Notes: generated by a model from the letters alone, not told the origin. Positions 1-8,197 are shown, numbered from the stretch's first letter. The stretch is DNA of 12,303 nt from JAMCRM01 sp041685075 (GCA_041685075.1 JAWLGN010000159.1:1-12303); one strand, 5' to 3'. Numbers and translations are program-made.

Positions 1-1
1 C

Positions 2-1363
2 GGTGAACTGGCCCATCACCAGGAGAATCTGCTGGAGTTTCTGTCCTGCGGGGTGGGGGAACCCATACCCGAGGACCTGGTGCGGGCGGCCGTCCTGTTA
101 CGCGCCAATGCGCTGGCGCGGGGGCTCTCTGCCGTCCGCACCGCGGTGATCGAGCGGCTGCTCGATCTGCTCAACCACGGCATTACGCCCGTGGTTCCGC
201 GCTACGGTTCCGTGGGCGCGAGCGGGGACCTGTGTCCCTCGGCCTATATCGCGCGCGCCCTGTTGGGCCGCGGTGAGGTCTACTATCGAGGGGCCCTGAC
301 CACGGCCGCCGCGGCGCTCGCCGGTGAACGAATCGAGCCGCTGCAGCTCGAAGCCAAGGAAGGGCTGGCGCTGCTGAACGGCACCACCGTCATGACGGGA
401 GCGGCGGCGCTGGTGGTGGAGGAGGCCGGGTACCTGTTCGGCTTATCCTTGGGGGCGGTGGCGATGGCGACGGAGGCGCTGCGCTCTTCGCCCGACTACT
501 TCCACCCCGCCATCCATGCAGCCAAGCACCATCCCGGGCAGCTTGCCGTGGCGGAAGCTCTCCAGCGCCTGCTGCGCGCGTCTGAGCTGGCGGTGCCGCT
601 CGATGAGATCCGGCGCCGCGTGGAGCGCGCCGGGCGCGAGGCCTCGGCGCACGACGACGTGGTGGCCGCTGAATCCATCCAGGCGCCCTACTCGCTGCGT
701 TGCGCCCCGCAAGGCCTGGGGCCCATCCACGAGTCCCTCCAGCAGGCCCGCACGGTCGTCGAGCGGGAAGCCAACTCGGTGAACGACAACCCCCTCATCG
801 ACCCAGCCTCGGACAGCGTGCACCACACCGGCAACTTCTACGGCGGGCACGTGGCGCGCGCCATGGACGGGATCAAAATCGATCTCGCCAACCTCGCCAA
901 CTGGCTGCACGCGGTGATGGCGCTGCTGATGGATGATCGCTTTTCGAACGGCCTGCCGCCCTCGCTCAGCCCGCACCCGGGTCTCTACCAGGGATTCAAG
1001 GGAACGCAACTGGTCCATAGCAGCCTGGTAGCGGCCATCCGGCACTGGTGCGCGCCCAGCCTGATCCACAGCCTGCCGACCGAGCAGTACAACCAGGACA
1101 TGGTCAGCCTGGGGACGCATGCCGCCTTCACCGCTCTGGACGTGCTGCGCCTGCTGCGCTACGCGGTTGCCATCACACTGCTGGCGGCGGCGCAGGCGGC
1201 GGACCTGCGCGGCGGAGCGGGCCGTTTGGGTGAAGGCACGCGCCGCATTCACCAGGAGCTGCGCCGGGTGAGCGCCTTCGTCGAGGTCGACCGCGCGCTC
1301 GACGGCGACATCGCTGCCGTCTGCCGCCTCATCGAACAGCGCGAGATTCCCGCCGCGGCGTAA
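2..1363 (+). CDS. MIO-dependent aromatic amino acid ammonia-lyase, PAL-like (5'-truncated)
   Basis: This gene is cut by the left window edge: the frame is open from nt 2, and the GTG at 53 is an internal Val codon. The protein belongs to the histidine/phenylalanine/tyrosine ammonia-lyase and aminomutase family, cytosolic homotetramers that eliminate ammonia using the MIO cofactor formed from Ala-Ser-Gly. That triad is encoded at 218-226 in YGSVGASGDL. Other family motifs are LLNGTTVMTG, YSLRCAPQ, SVNDNPLID, FSNGLPPSL and TEQYNQDMVSLG. The last two, and YSLRCAPQ, match phenylalanine ammonia-lyases better than histidine ammonia-lyases, which carry NQEDHVSMG. The substrate-selectivity pair that is Ser-His in HAL and His-Leu in TAL is Phe-Leu here (nt 38-43), as in PALs. 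Deamination of phenylalanine to cinnamate is therefore likely, but an aminomutase role is not excluded. The N-terminal part with the catalytic Tyr loop lies outside the window. It converges on the esterase gene with only 29 nt between stop codons. Confidence 0.9.
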   Translation, partial: GELAHHQENLLEFLSCGVGEPIPEDLVRAAVLLRANALARGLSAVRTAVIERLLDLLNHGITPVVPRYGSVGASGDLCPSAYIARALLGRGEVYYRGALTTAAAALAGERIEPLQLEAKEGLALLNGTTVMTGAAALVVEEAGYLFGLSLGAVAMATEALRSSPDYFHPAIHAAKHHPGQLAVAEALQRLLRASELAVPLDEIRRRVERAGREASAHDDVVAAESIQAPYSLRCAPQGLGPIHESLQQARTVVEREANSVNDNPLIDPASDSVHHTGNFYGGHVARAMDGIKIDLANLANWLHAVMALLMDDRFSNGLPPSLSPHPGLYQGFKGTQLVHSSLVAAIRHWCAPSLIHSLPTEQYNQDMVSLGTHAAFTALDVLRLLRYAVAITLLAAAQAADLRGGAGRLGEGTRRIHQELRRVSAFVEVDRALDGDIAAVCRLIEQREIPAAA

Positions 1364-1379
1364 GAGGCGCCCGGAGCGC

Positions 1380-1404
1380 GGGCGGGCCTGGATCAGGGCC
1401 GCCC
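1380..1404. terminator. Hairpin between convergent genes, possible weak bidirectional terminator
   Basis: GGGCGG (1380-1385) pairs with CCGCCC (1399-1404). After a G/G mismatch, CCTG (1387-1390) pairs with CAGG (1394-1397) around a 3-nt loop. It lies at the junction of two convergent genes and overlaps the esterase stop codon. Neither strand has a T-run after the stem, so it is not a standard intrinsic terminator; at most it is a pause or mRNA-end-protecting structure. Confidence 0.3.
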
Positions 1405-2493
1405 GGGCTTGAGAACGCTAATGAAGAAATCGTAGATCTGGCGGTTGGATTCGGGCGTGGGCGGATGCTTGGGGCGGTTGGTCATCCCGACCCGGTGGCT
1501 GTAGCCGAGCAGGCGGTTCACCTCGATGGTGTGGTTGAGCGGAATCCAGCGTTCGGGCGGATCCTCGGCCCCGCCGGAGACGAGGAAGGGGCGGGGGGCC
1601 ATGAGGGCGTGCAGTTCGTGAAGATCGCGGCCGGCCTCGACCAGGCGCTTGTAGGCGCCGGTGCGGGGGTTATCGGGTTTGGGGATGCCGGGCTTGCGGG
1701 TGAAGCCGCGCTCCCAGCCGAGATACCAGGGTTCCCAGTAGTTGACGTTGGAGCGGGTTTCGTCGAAGACGATGCCGGGGTCGGACCACGCGGCGGCGGC
1801 AAACTTGTCGTAGAGGCAGGAGGCGAACATGGCCCACTTGCCGCCGTAGGAGTGGCCCAGGATGCCTACGCGGGCGGCGTCCACGTTAGGGAGGTTGGCG
1901 AGCGCGTTATACAGGTTGGCGGCCACGTAGCCGAGCATGGAAAGGGGCTGCACGGTGACGTCTTTTTCGCTGGGGTAGTAGCGGCATTCGGGAGTGCCTA
2001 TGGAGAGGGAAACGAAGCCGCGTTTGGTGAGCTGGTAGGCGAAGTCGCGGAGTTCCGTGCCGAGCCCGATGGAGGTTTCCGCGTCGTAGTAGACGGAGAT
2101 AACGGCGGGGAAGGGCCCTTTACCGGGAGGGATGGCGAGGTAGCCGTCGGTGGTGCGGTTGCCGGGGGCCACTTCGATGCGGACGCGGTGCTGTGTGAAG
2201 TTCTCGCGGCGCTCGGTCGAGAGATACTCGATTTTGGGAGAGGCGATGAGCTGCGGCCAGGGGCCCATGAAGCGGTGCCAGGTATCGAGGATCTCCTTGC
2301 GTCGGGCGGACCAGTCCTCGGCGTTGCGAACCCGCCGGCCATCCTCGAACAGAAGCGGCGAACGGTAGTCCCCGAGTTTGCCGGCGAAGGCTTCCGGGGG
2401 ATTGAACCAGGGTGCCGGAGGCTGGGCGCCGGAGGGCGCGGTGAATAGAAGCAGCGCCGTGGCAGGCAGAAGCAAGTGCTGAATGGGCTTCAC
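1393..2493 (-). CDS. Secreted alpha/beta hydrolase (dienelactone hydrolase / acetylxylan-esterase-like)
   Basis: A 366-residue alpha/beta-hydrolase-fold enzyme, probably an esterase acting in the periplasm. Residues 1-23 form a Sec signal peptide: a Lys, a Leu-rich core, and a likely cut after PSGA. The nucleophile elbow GHSYGG places the catalytic Ser at 215. A later GGAED segment (Glu310/Asp311) and His343 in KHPPTP are good candidates for the other triad members, with spacing normal for the fold. The segment WSDPGIVFDE after the nucleophile recalls carbohydrate esterases and prolyl-oligopeptidase-like proteins, but I cannot name a subfamily or substrate. The GTG at 2493 is the first start after an in-frame stop and gives the intact signal peptide, although no convincing Shine-Dalgarno precedes it. 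It lies 62 nt downstream of the lipoprotein gene on the same strand, so it is probably the last gene of that transcription unit. Confidence 0.85.
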   Translation of the reverse strand: MKPIQHLLLPATALLLFTAPSGAQPPAPWFNPPEAFAGKLGDYRSPLLFEDGRRVRNAEDWSARRKEILDTWHRFMGPWPQLIASPKIEYLSTERRENFTQHRVRIEVAPGNRTTDGYLAIPPGKGPFPAVISVYYDAETSIGLGTELRDFAYQLTKRGFVSLSIGTPECRYYPSEKDVTVQPLSMLGYVAANLYNALANLPNVDAARVGILGHSYGGKWAMFASCLYDKFAAAAWSDPGIVFDETRSNVNYWEPWYLGWERGFTRKPGIPKPDNPRTGAYKRLVEAGRDLHELHALMAPRPFLVSGGAEDPPERWIPLNHTIEVNRLLGYSHRVGMTNRPKHPPTPESNRQIYDFFISVLKPGRP

Positions 2494-2555
2494 TGAAGGA
2501 GGTTAGCCCATTTCCAAGCGGGCTCGCAACCGGGTTGAGGAGCGGAGGGGGCGAG

Positions 2556-4238
2556 CTATTTGAGGATGTACTCGCAGTGCCGCAAGGCGTCGCGCATCTC
2601 AGCGACGCGGAACGCGGCGGGCGGCACGTCGCCTGGGGAGATTCCCGGGAAGTCCTTGCGGAACTCACCCGTATAGAGATAGGCCAACAGCTTCTGCACG
2701 CGCGGATTCTCCATGGCGATGTAGAAGCGGCGCGGAGCCATGCCTTCTTTGACCAGCTCCACTCTTGCGCTGGCTGGCAGGGTGACGCGGATGGCACCGG
2801 GCCGGAGCGGATGCGTTTCTAGAATCTCGCCGCCGATGTCCTGGAATTCCAGGCGGCCTCCGACCCAGGGCGAATCCGGCATCACCCGGAATGTGTAATC
2901 GGTCGTGGCGGGGGCGAGCTGGAAACCCGGAGGATGCAGGTAGACGGGATTGGTGATTGCCAGGTGCCGGACGGATGCGGGCGCGAGTCCTTCGGGATGG
3001 TCGTCCTGCCCGAAGGCGCGGGCCACCAGGTAATGCGGCTCGTCACGGCCGGCGAAGCTGTACTCGAGAATCCCGCCGGCGAACTTGTCCTTTCGGGCCA
3101 GCACCGTGCCGCCCTTGCCGATCAGTTCGATGCGGGAGAAGTGCGACTGCCCCGCCCGCGGATAGGCCTCGACCCGGACGCGGTGGCGTTGGCCTTCGCG
3201 GGTTGGGGCGATACTGCCCATGGGCGTGCCGTCGACCGAAAGCTGGATGAATCCGCCGGTGCTCAGAAAGCAGAGGCCGCGCGAGGCCGCTTCGAGGATC
3301 CCGTGTCGGTCGACTTTCTTGGGCAGGTGCAGGTAATTAATATAAGTGGATTCGGCCTCGTAAGTGCGGCGGCGGTCAAGCGCCACGTCGGTCTCGGCAA
3401 AGCCGTGCGCCACGGCGCCGGTATCCAGCACATGGAACCAGAGCCGCTGATAGGGCTGATGGTAGGCGCGATAACCCATTACGACCATGCCGTCGAGGTG
3501 ACCCTGGATGGCCAGCAGGAGGGGGAGTTCGGAGGCGATGTTCGTGACAAAGCGGCCGTCCTTGAGCCACCAGCTTGTGGGGTGGGCGAAGATGCCGATG
3601 GCGCCGGTTTTCCGCTGCACCCCCATGATTTCGAGCAGGCAGCGGCGGCGGTGCGGCTCCCCGGTGATGGCATTGGTCTCCACTTCGTCGCCCTCCCAGT
3701 ACTGGATGGGCCGGTCCTGCGAGTAGTCATGCCAGGCGGGAGCCTCGTAGCGGAATCCAAACCACCAGGCGTGGCTCAGGCGGTTCTTGGGCGTTTCGTT
3801 GTCCAGGTAAAACCAGGTGTGCCCCCCGGAGAGAGCGTTCAGTTCCTGGAACAGGCGCGCGATTTCGGTGCGGTGCATGACCGAGGCGGGATCTACCTTG
3901 CCGGCGTAGTAGAGATCGCGGTCCCGGCCTTCATATCGTTTGTACGCGGCAAAGGAGGCCGGCTCCCAGGGACTGCCCACTCCGAAGGCCGCGATGTCGA
4001 GCTTGCGGCACCATTCAACGAGTTTCTTCTTGGCCTCCTCGAAGGGAATCTCGCCCGAGCGCATGTTGTGGGTATGGGTAACCACGGCCTTCCACGTGGA
4101 AAGCCGCGCGTCGTCCCGGGCCTGCACGGTCTCGCGCTCCAACGTGATCGGACTGCCGGGGCCGATCGCGGAGGTCGTGCAGCCGGCGAGCGCCAGGGCG
4201 GCAGCCAGCACGAGTGATTGTACCTGTCGGGTCGTCAT
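2556..4238 (-). CDS. PHP-superfamily lipoprotein, CehA/McbA-like metallohydrolase
   Basis: A 560-residue lipoprotein. The signal peptide of residues 1-19 ends in lipobox LAGC, making Cys20 the lipidation site; Thr at +2 does not suggest inner-membrane retention. The mature part starts with a PHP-like domain: H-x-H at 55-57 (VTHTHN), Glu148 and His156 in an E...H stretch, His219 in FAHP, and Asp284 in AETD. These are plausible metal ligands of a polymerase/histidinol-phosphatase fold. The usual Thr-Asp-His second motif is not visible; FGVGSP stands in its place. Residues about 330-435 look like the beta-rich region that follows PHP domains in CehA/McbA-type proteins, and about 440-560 is an extension I do not recognise. 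The likely role is surface or periplasmic hydrolysis of a phosphoester, carbamate or similar bond; the substrate is unknown. Its ATG overlaps the glycosidase TGA as ATGA, implying coupled translation. G-rich sequence just upstream (within 4239-4245) may serve as the ribosome site. Confidence 0.8.
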   Translation of the reverse strand: MTTRQVQSLVLAAALALAGCTTSAIGPGSPITLERETVQARDDARLSTWKAVVTHTHNMRSGEIPFEEAKKKLVEWCRKLDIAAFGVGSPWEPASFAAYKRYEGRDRDLYYAGKVDPASVMHRTEIARLFQELNALSGGHTWFYLDNETPKNRLSHAWWFGFRYEAPAWHDYSQDRPIQYWEGDEVETNAITGEPHRRRCLLEIMGVQRKTGAIGIFAHPTSWWLKDGRFVTNIASELPLLLAIQGHLDGMVVMGYRAYHQPYQRLWFHVLDTGAVAHGFAETDVALDRRRTYEAESTYINYLHLPKKVDRHGILEAASRGLCFLSTGGFIQLSVDGTPMGSIAPTREGQRHRVRVEAYPRAGQSHFSRIELIGKGGTVLARKDKFAGGILEYSFAGRDEPHYLVARAFGQDDHPEGLAPASVRHLAITNPVYLHPPGFQLAPATTDYTFRVMPDSPWVGGRLEFQDIGGEILETHPLRPGAIRVTLPASARVELVKEGMAPRRFYIAMENPRVQKLLAYLYTGEFRKDFPGISPGDVPPAAFRVAEMRDALRHCEYILK

Positions 4239-6514
4239 CTGCCCCCCCGGCTTGCCGTATCGGCGGGATGCTCCAGGTAGTACAACTTTGTCCCGTATGC
4301 AGGCAACTCGTCGGTGAACTCGCTGACGCCGCGGGCCACCAGTTTGCCGCTGTAGGCGTCATAGACGTCGCGCTTGCCCTGCAGGCGCAGCATCTTCCGT
4401 CCCCCGCTGGCGGTGTGGATCGACAGGAAGTGGGAGTTGGCGTCGATGATCGCGTCCTGGGCGTTATAGATGTGGCAACCGGCGAAGTGGGCGATATTGC
4501 GCAGGACACTTGATGGGACATTCGGAACGCCTATGAAGACCGAGGTCCACTCCGGGAACTGCTTCACGCAGAAGGCCGGGAACTCCCCGATGGCGTCCGG
4601 CATACCGTGGCTGGGGATGAGGCGGCCGAGCGTAACGGCATCGGGATCTTCGCAGTAGACGACGGGATCGATGCGGGAATCCGAGCCGAAGAAGAGGCCG
4701 TCCGGCAGCCCGCGTGTGATGGGATGCGTGAAATCGGTGAGATACAGGTGATGGCACATGGAGTGGTTGGCGGAACCCACCTTGCGGCAACGGAGTTCGA
4801 TGCCGGTGAGGTCGCGCATGTTGGAGGCCGATATGCCGGAGTCGGAGATCAGCCCCGGCGCGTACATCCACACCGCGACTTTGCCGTCGCGGCAGATCCT
4901 CGTCCGAATGGCCGCGCGTTCGGCGGCGGTGAGGTAGAGCGTGTTGAGGAAGATGTAGAGTTTGTACTCGGGCATCTCCGGCCGGTCGAGATCATTGTGC
5001 AGGTAGTAGTCCACCGGGGCGCCGAGGCGCGGGAGCCCCAGCTTATCCTGCAGGAACACCAGCGGGTAGAGCAGTTCCATACCGGGCTTCACGTAAAAGG
5101 GGGTCTCCTCGTCGAGGATCACCGCCACCTCGCCGCGGTAGCGGAGATCGAGGCGGCTCCCCTGCTCCGCGATCGCCCGGGAGCGTTTCAGGTAACTATG
5201 GATGCGCGGATGATGGTACCATCCGCCCTTCCTGTGCAGGTCCATCCACCACAAGCCGGAGCGGCGGATGAAGTTATGGGAGAAGTCTCGCTTGAGGATG
5301 GCGAGGGACTGTTCGGGTGTGGGGTCCGGCCCGCCCATGCGCCACACTCCGGGACGCACGGGAAACGGCGGATTGTCGCACTCGGTGATCCATAGCTTGC
5401 CGTGCAGCTTCACGGATTCGGGCAGGCCCTGCGCCGCGGGCGAACCGCCCAGTCCCCGGTACGTGTAGTGATAGGGCGAGCAAAGGAAGTCCACATCCGG
5501 GGAGTTGAGAACCATGCGCAGCGCCTGGTGGCCCCAGTGCTGCGCCGAGTAGCCGCCGGAGTAGCCTCCCGCGGCGTTCAACAGGTAACCATAAAAGGCA
5601 CCCGTGATGCTCTCGCCGTCGCAGGCACGCTTGGCCGTACCGCACATTTCTATCAGCGCTTCGGCATTGACTTCCGAGAGGAACTGGTAATAGTCGCTCA
5701 CCCGGCGCGAAACGGCGGGGTCGCGCAGCAGCCCCATATCCGGCGCCAACCGCTCGGAGGCCCGGGGAATGGCGGCCTTTTCGAAGTTCACCTGCGCGGA
5801 TTTCCAGGCCTCGCGCAGCCGTTCGGGATCGGCGTGGTACCGCTCCTTCAGCCAGGCACGGAAGGCCCTGAGGGCCGCCGGGCTGAAGTCCGGGAAGCCG
5901 GTGTCTCCGGTCCCCACATAGAACCACTCGTTCAGCCCGCCGACCAACTGGTACCCGATGATGTGCCTGGCGTACGGGCGGGAGCGCACATAGCGGATAA
6001 AGCGGGTGAGTGCGTCGGCGGCATCGCGGCGCCAGACCTGAGAGGCCATCGAGGTCCTCGGCCGGACACGCGGGTCTCGCTCGCAGACCACCATTTCGTC
6101 GGGGTGGCTTTCCAGCCACCAACGCGGCGCCGACACCGAGAGCCTCGGGAAGACGTAGGCCTCCGGCGCCGCGTCCAGAATGGCGGCCATCTCCTGTTCG
6201 AAGCCCGAGTAATCGAAGCGCCCCGGTCCAATCCAGCCCATGTCGTAACAGTGGCCGATCACCCGGCCGCTTCCCCAGGAGTAAATGCGAATCCCCGCGT
6301 TATAGAATCCGGATATGTGCTCCTTCACCGGAAATGGGAAGTAATAAATCAGCGGCGGCACCGGTACGCCGTTGATCAACAGCGTGGGCGCGCCCTTGTG
6401 CATCTCTATGCGGGCGATGGTGCGAGTATCTGTCGCGGGGGCGGCGGGCCACCCCAGGAAACCGGCTTCGGCGGCCGCGGTATGAAGAAAATGACGCCTG
6501 GTAACAGTGCTCAC
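4235..6514 (-). CDS. Tat-exported glycoside hydrolase, GH42 / clan GH-A-like
   Basis: A 759-residue exported glycosidase when started at GTG 6514. That start follows AGGGGA at 6519-6524 and puts the twin-arginine signal TRRHFLH at residues 5-11, followed by an Ala/Gly-rich core. A 70-residue longer reading from 6724 would run into the regulator gene and bury the signal. Residues about 35-450 resemble the (beta/alpha)8 barrel of beta-galactosidases: Asn-Glu in GGLNEWFY (acid/base candidate Glu196) and Glu378 in WITECD (nucleophile candidate). Residues about 460-675 resemble the beta-galactosidase trimerisation domain (EVAVILDEE, then a Rossmann-like region). Residues about 685-745 look like a small C-terminal beta domain. 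Retaining hydrolysis of a beta-linked glycan, possibly a beta-galactoside, is the natural guess; the exact family and substrate are inferred. It is the first enzyme gene after the regulator (97-nt gap) and overlaps the lipoprotein start by 4 nt, so the enzymes are probably one operon. Confidence 0.85.
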   Translation of the reverse strand: MSTVTRRHFLHTAAAEAGFLGWPAAPATDTRTIARIEMHKGAPTLLINGVPVPPLIYYFPFPVKEHISGFYNAGIRIYSWGSGRVIGHCYDMGWIGPGRFDYSGFEQEMAAILDAAPEAYVFPRLSVSAPRWWLESHPDEMVVCERDPRVRPRTSMASQVWRRDAADALTRFIRYVRSRPYARHIIGYQLVGGLNEWFYVGTGDTGFPDFSPAALRAFRAWLKERYHADPERLREAWKSAQVNFEKAAIPRASERLAPDMGLLRDPAVSRRVSDYYQFLSEVNAEALIEMCGTAKRACDGESITGAFYGYLLNAAGGYSGGYSAQHWGHQALRMVLNSPDVDFLCSPYHYTYRGLGGSPAAQGLPESVKLHGKLWITECDNPPFPVRPGVWRMGGPDPTPEQSLAILKRDFSHNFIRRSGLWWMDLHRKGGWYHHPRIHSYLKRSRAIAEQGSRLDLRYRGEVAVILDEETPFYVKPGMELLYPLVFLQDKLGLPRLGAPVDYYLHNDLDRPEMPEYKLYIFLNTLYLTAAERAAIRTRICRDGKVAVWMYAPGLISDSGISASNMRDLTGIELRCRKVGSANHSMCHHLYLTDFTHPITRGLPDGLFFGSDSRIDPVVYCEDPDAVTLGRLIPSHGMPDAIGEFPAFCVKQFPEWTSVFIGVPNVPSSVLRNIAHFAGCHIYNAQDAIIDANSHFLSIHTASGGRKMLRLQGKRDVYDAYSGKLVARGVSEFTDELPAYGTKLYYLEHPADTASRGGR

Positions 6515-6518
6515 TATG

Positions 6519-6524
6519 TCCCCT
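6519..6524 (-). promoter_or_regulatory. Ribosome binding site deciding the glycosidase start
   Basis: On the minus strand AGGGGA is followed by CATA and then GTG at 6514. This site, with the twin-arginine signal directly after the GTG, selects 6514 as start. The remaining gap up to 6611 shows no good sigma70 promoter; a TACACT box lacks a matching -35. Confidence 0.6.
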
Positions 6525-6611
6525 GATATTCCGCCGGCCGATCGGGCGTCCCGGCTAAGGCAGCTAGTGTATCGTCCGGCCAGGTGCGACGGAAGATGAT
6601 TCGATGCTTTC

Positions 6612-8024
6612 TCAGGTACTGTGGTGCTCATGCCGGTGCGGTTCCGCCACAAAGCTCGACGGCGAACACCCCACCACCTTTCGGAAGACCCGGGAAAAGT
6701 AACTTTGATCGGAAAACCCTGCAAGCTCCGCCACCTCGGCGACCGACTTGCCGGGATCGAGCAGCAGACGCTTGCTTATCTGAATGCGCTTGCGGATGAC
6801 GTAGTTCTCGAAGGTATCGCCGGTGTGCTTGCGGAACAGCCGGCTGAGGTGGCTTCTGGAGCAACCCGCCGCGCGGGCGGCCGCCGAGACCGAGACCGCC
6901 CGGGCCGGCGCCGCTGCTTCGAGCGCCTGGTCTACGAATTGCCGCGCCTTATCCACGATCCTGGCGCTCCGCCCTGCGTGGAGTGCCTTCGCGTCCTTCA
7001 CCATTGCGGCCGCGCAGCGCAGATAAGCATCCAGCGGCCCTGTGGTCCCCTCGGCGGCGGCGATCCGGGTGAAGAACTCGTCCTGCAGCCGTGCCAGCGC
7101 CGGGCCCTCCGGGGCGATCTTGCGCACTGCCGATGAGATGACTGTCAGGGCCGAGCAGAACAGCATCCGCTGCGTCACGGCGTCGCCCTGACGCTGGTGC
7201 GCCACCAGATCACCGAATTCGGCGATCATTCGGGTGGCCGCATCCAGCTCCCGATTTTCGATGGCCCGCACCACAGCATCGAGGTGGACCGAGAGTTCCC
7301 CGGGCCGGATCTGTGGGGGCTGGTAGAGTTCAACGGCCGCACCGCCTGCGGCCAGCGCCACGACGGCCTCTCGGTAGGATTCGGCCAGCAACAGCCAGTG
7401 GTCTTTGGTGCCGCCCACGCCCACGCGCACCCGCGCCCCGCAGCGCTCTTCGACGGAGCGGACGATGCCTCGAGCCAGCTCATGCGCGGCCCCCTGGCGC
7501 TCCGGGCGGTCGTCGTGAAAGAAGACCAGGACGCCCTTGCCGCGAAGGTGCACGGCGAAGGCCTGTCCGGCCTTCCAGCAATGCTCCCGAATGGCTTCCA
7601 TAGTGCATTCGCACTCCAGGCCGGAAGCGGGGTCACTGGCGCCGGTCTCGACCACCAGCACGCGGTTCGGGCAGGCCGCCAGCGACAGGGTGGCCAGTAA
7701 CGCCTGCAGCTTCCGCCGGTCCGCGGCGCCCCCCTGGAGGGCCAGGTAGGCGAACTCCTGTCCGGCAAGCTCCACCTCCCGGCGGCGGAGCCGCTCTTCC
7801 CCCGCGTCCTCGGCCAGGCGGGACCAGGAACTCTCCAGAAACCGCGCCAGCGCTTCCATGGTCTCGACGGTTTCGGCGGCCAGTTCCGCCCCGGTATCCC
7901 CCGGCGGCGCCGGCGCGGAAATCAGCGTGGCGACGCGGCAGCCCCGGACCACCACCGGCACCGCGACCCCTGCGTCCGGCCCGCCGCGGCGATACGCAGC
8001 CGATGCGTCTCGAAGGCCCGGCAT
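6612..8024 (-). CDS. AraC-family transcriptional regulator with YesN-like middle domain and remnant sensor region
   Basis: A 470-residue cytoplasmic transcription regulator when started at ATG 8024. The C-terminus (about 377-460) holds the two helix-turn-helix units of AraC/XylS proteins: AAARAAGCSRSHLSRLFRKH, then a second unit ending in GFSDQSYFSRVFRKVVGCSP. Residues about 90-235 resemble the GGDEF/CdaR-like middle domain of YesN-type regulators (VRVGVGG at 198-205, SYREA at 216-220). The first 45 residues contain AVPVVVRG-x-RVATLIS, which resembles the end of a PocR ligand-binding domain (AVPV..G..VATL), but the preceding Cys-rich part is missing. In-frame sequence upstream includes SEATGRARL, reminiscent of the PocR EATGLP start, so a GTG at 8162 (516 aa) is an alternative. 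No start has a clear Shine-Dalgarno. It lies just upstream of the enzyme genes on the same strand and probably regulates them and perhaps the receptor, in response to a small sugar-like ligand (inference). Confidence 0.82.
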   Translation of the reverse strand: MPGLRDASAAYRRGGPDAGVAVPVVVRGCRVATLISAPAPPGDTGAELAAETVETMEALARFLESSWSRLAEDAGEERLRRREVELAGQEFAYLALQGGAADRRKLQALLATLSLAACPNRVLVVETGASDPASGLECECTMEAIREHCWKAGQAFAVHLRGKGVLVFFHDDRPERQGAAHELARGIVRSVEERCGARVRVGVGGTKDHWLLLAESYREAVVALAAGGAAVELYQPPQIRPGELSVHLDAVVRAIENRELDAATRMIAEFGDLVAHQRQGDAVTQRMLFCSALTVISSAVRKIAPEGPALARLQDEFFTRIAAAEGTTGPLDAYLRCAAAMVKDAKALHAGRSARIVDKARQFVDQALEAAAPARAVSVSAAARAAGCSRSHLSRLFRKHTGDTFENYVIRKRIQISKRLLLDPGKSVAEVAELAGFSDQSYFSRVFRKVVGCSPSSFVAEPHRHEHHST

Positions 8025-8168
8025 GAGAATCGTCAAAGGGGGGCAGGATCGGTGTTCCGGCGATGACGTTAGCTGCACCGACCAGGGGCTTCGGTTGTTG
8101 GACGATAGAAGGGGCCGGACATGCAGCCTGGCCCGGCCCGTCGCTTCCGATGTCTTCGGCACAGCATC

Positions 8169-8197
8169 ATTATCCGGATGGCATTGTGCCACGACAA
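8169..8197 (-). promoter_or_regulatory. Predicted sigma70-type promoter for the regulator gene/operon
   Basis: On the minus strand TTGTCG (8192-8197) and GATAAT (8169-8174) are separated by exactly 17 nt. It lies downstream of the receptor terminator and upstream of the regulator's ATG, giving a leader of roughly 135 nt. If the regulator actually starts at GTG 8162, the message would be nearly leaderless. The -10 matches consensus in 5 of 6 bases, the -35 in 4 of 6. Confidence 0.4.

Noticed and set aside
443..1252. Minus-strand open frame opposite the ammonia-lyase.
   Set aside because: Arg/Gln/His-rich product typical of a shadow; the plus strand is unambiguously coding.
6506..6515. Small palindrome AGTGCTCACT over the glycosidase start.
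   Set aside because: Short, overlaps codons, and has no second copy near other promoters; likely chance.
1465..6526. Plus-strand open frames at 1465-2448, 2934-4217, 4607-5395 and 5402-6526.
   Set aside because: All are antisense shadows of the esterase, lipoprotein and glycosidase genes, with Gly/Val/Ala-rich low-information products.
6515..6724. N-terminal extension of the glycosidase to a start at 6724.
   Set aside because: It would overlap the regulator's coding end by over 100 nt, and would put the twin-arginine signal 70 residues inside. GTG 6514 has a ribosome site directly before the signal.
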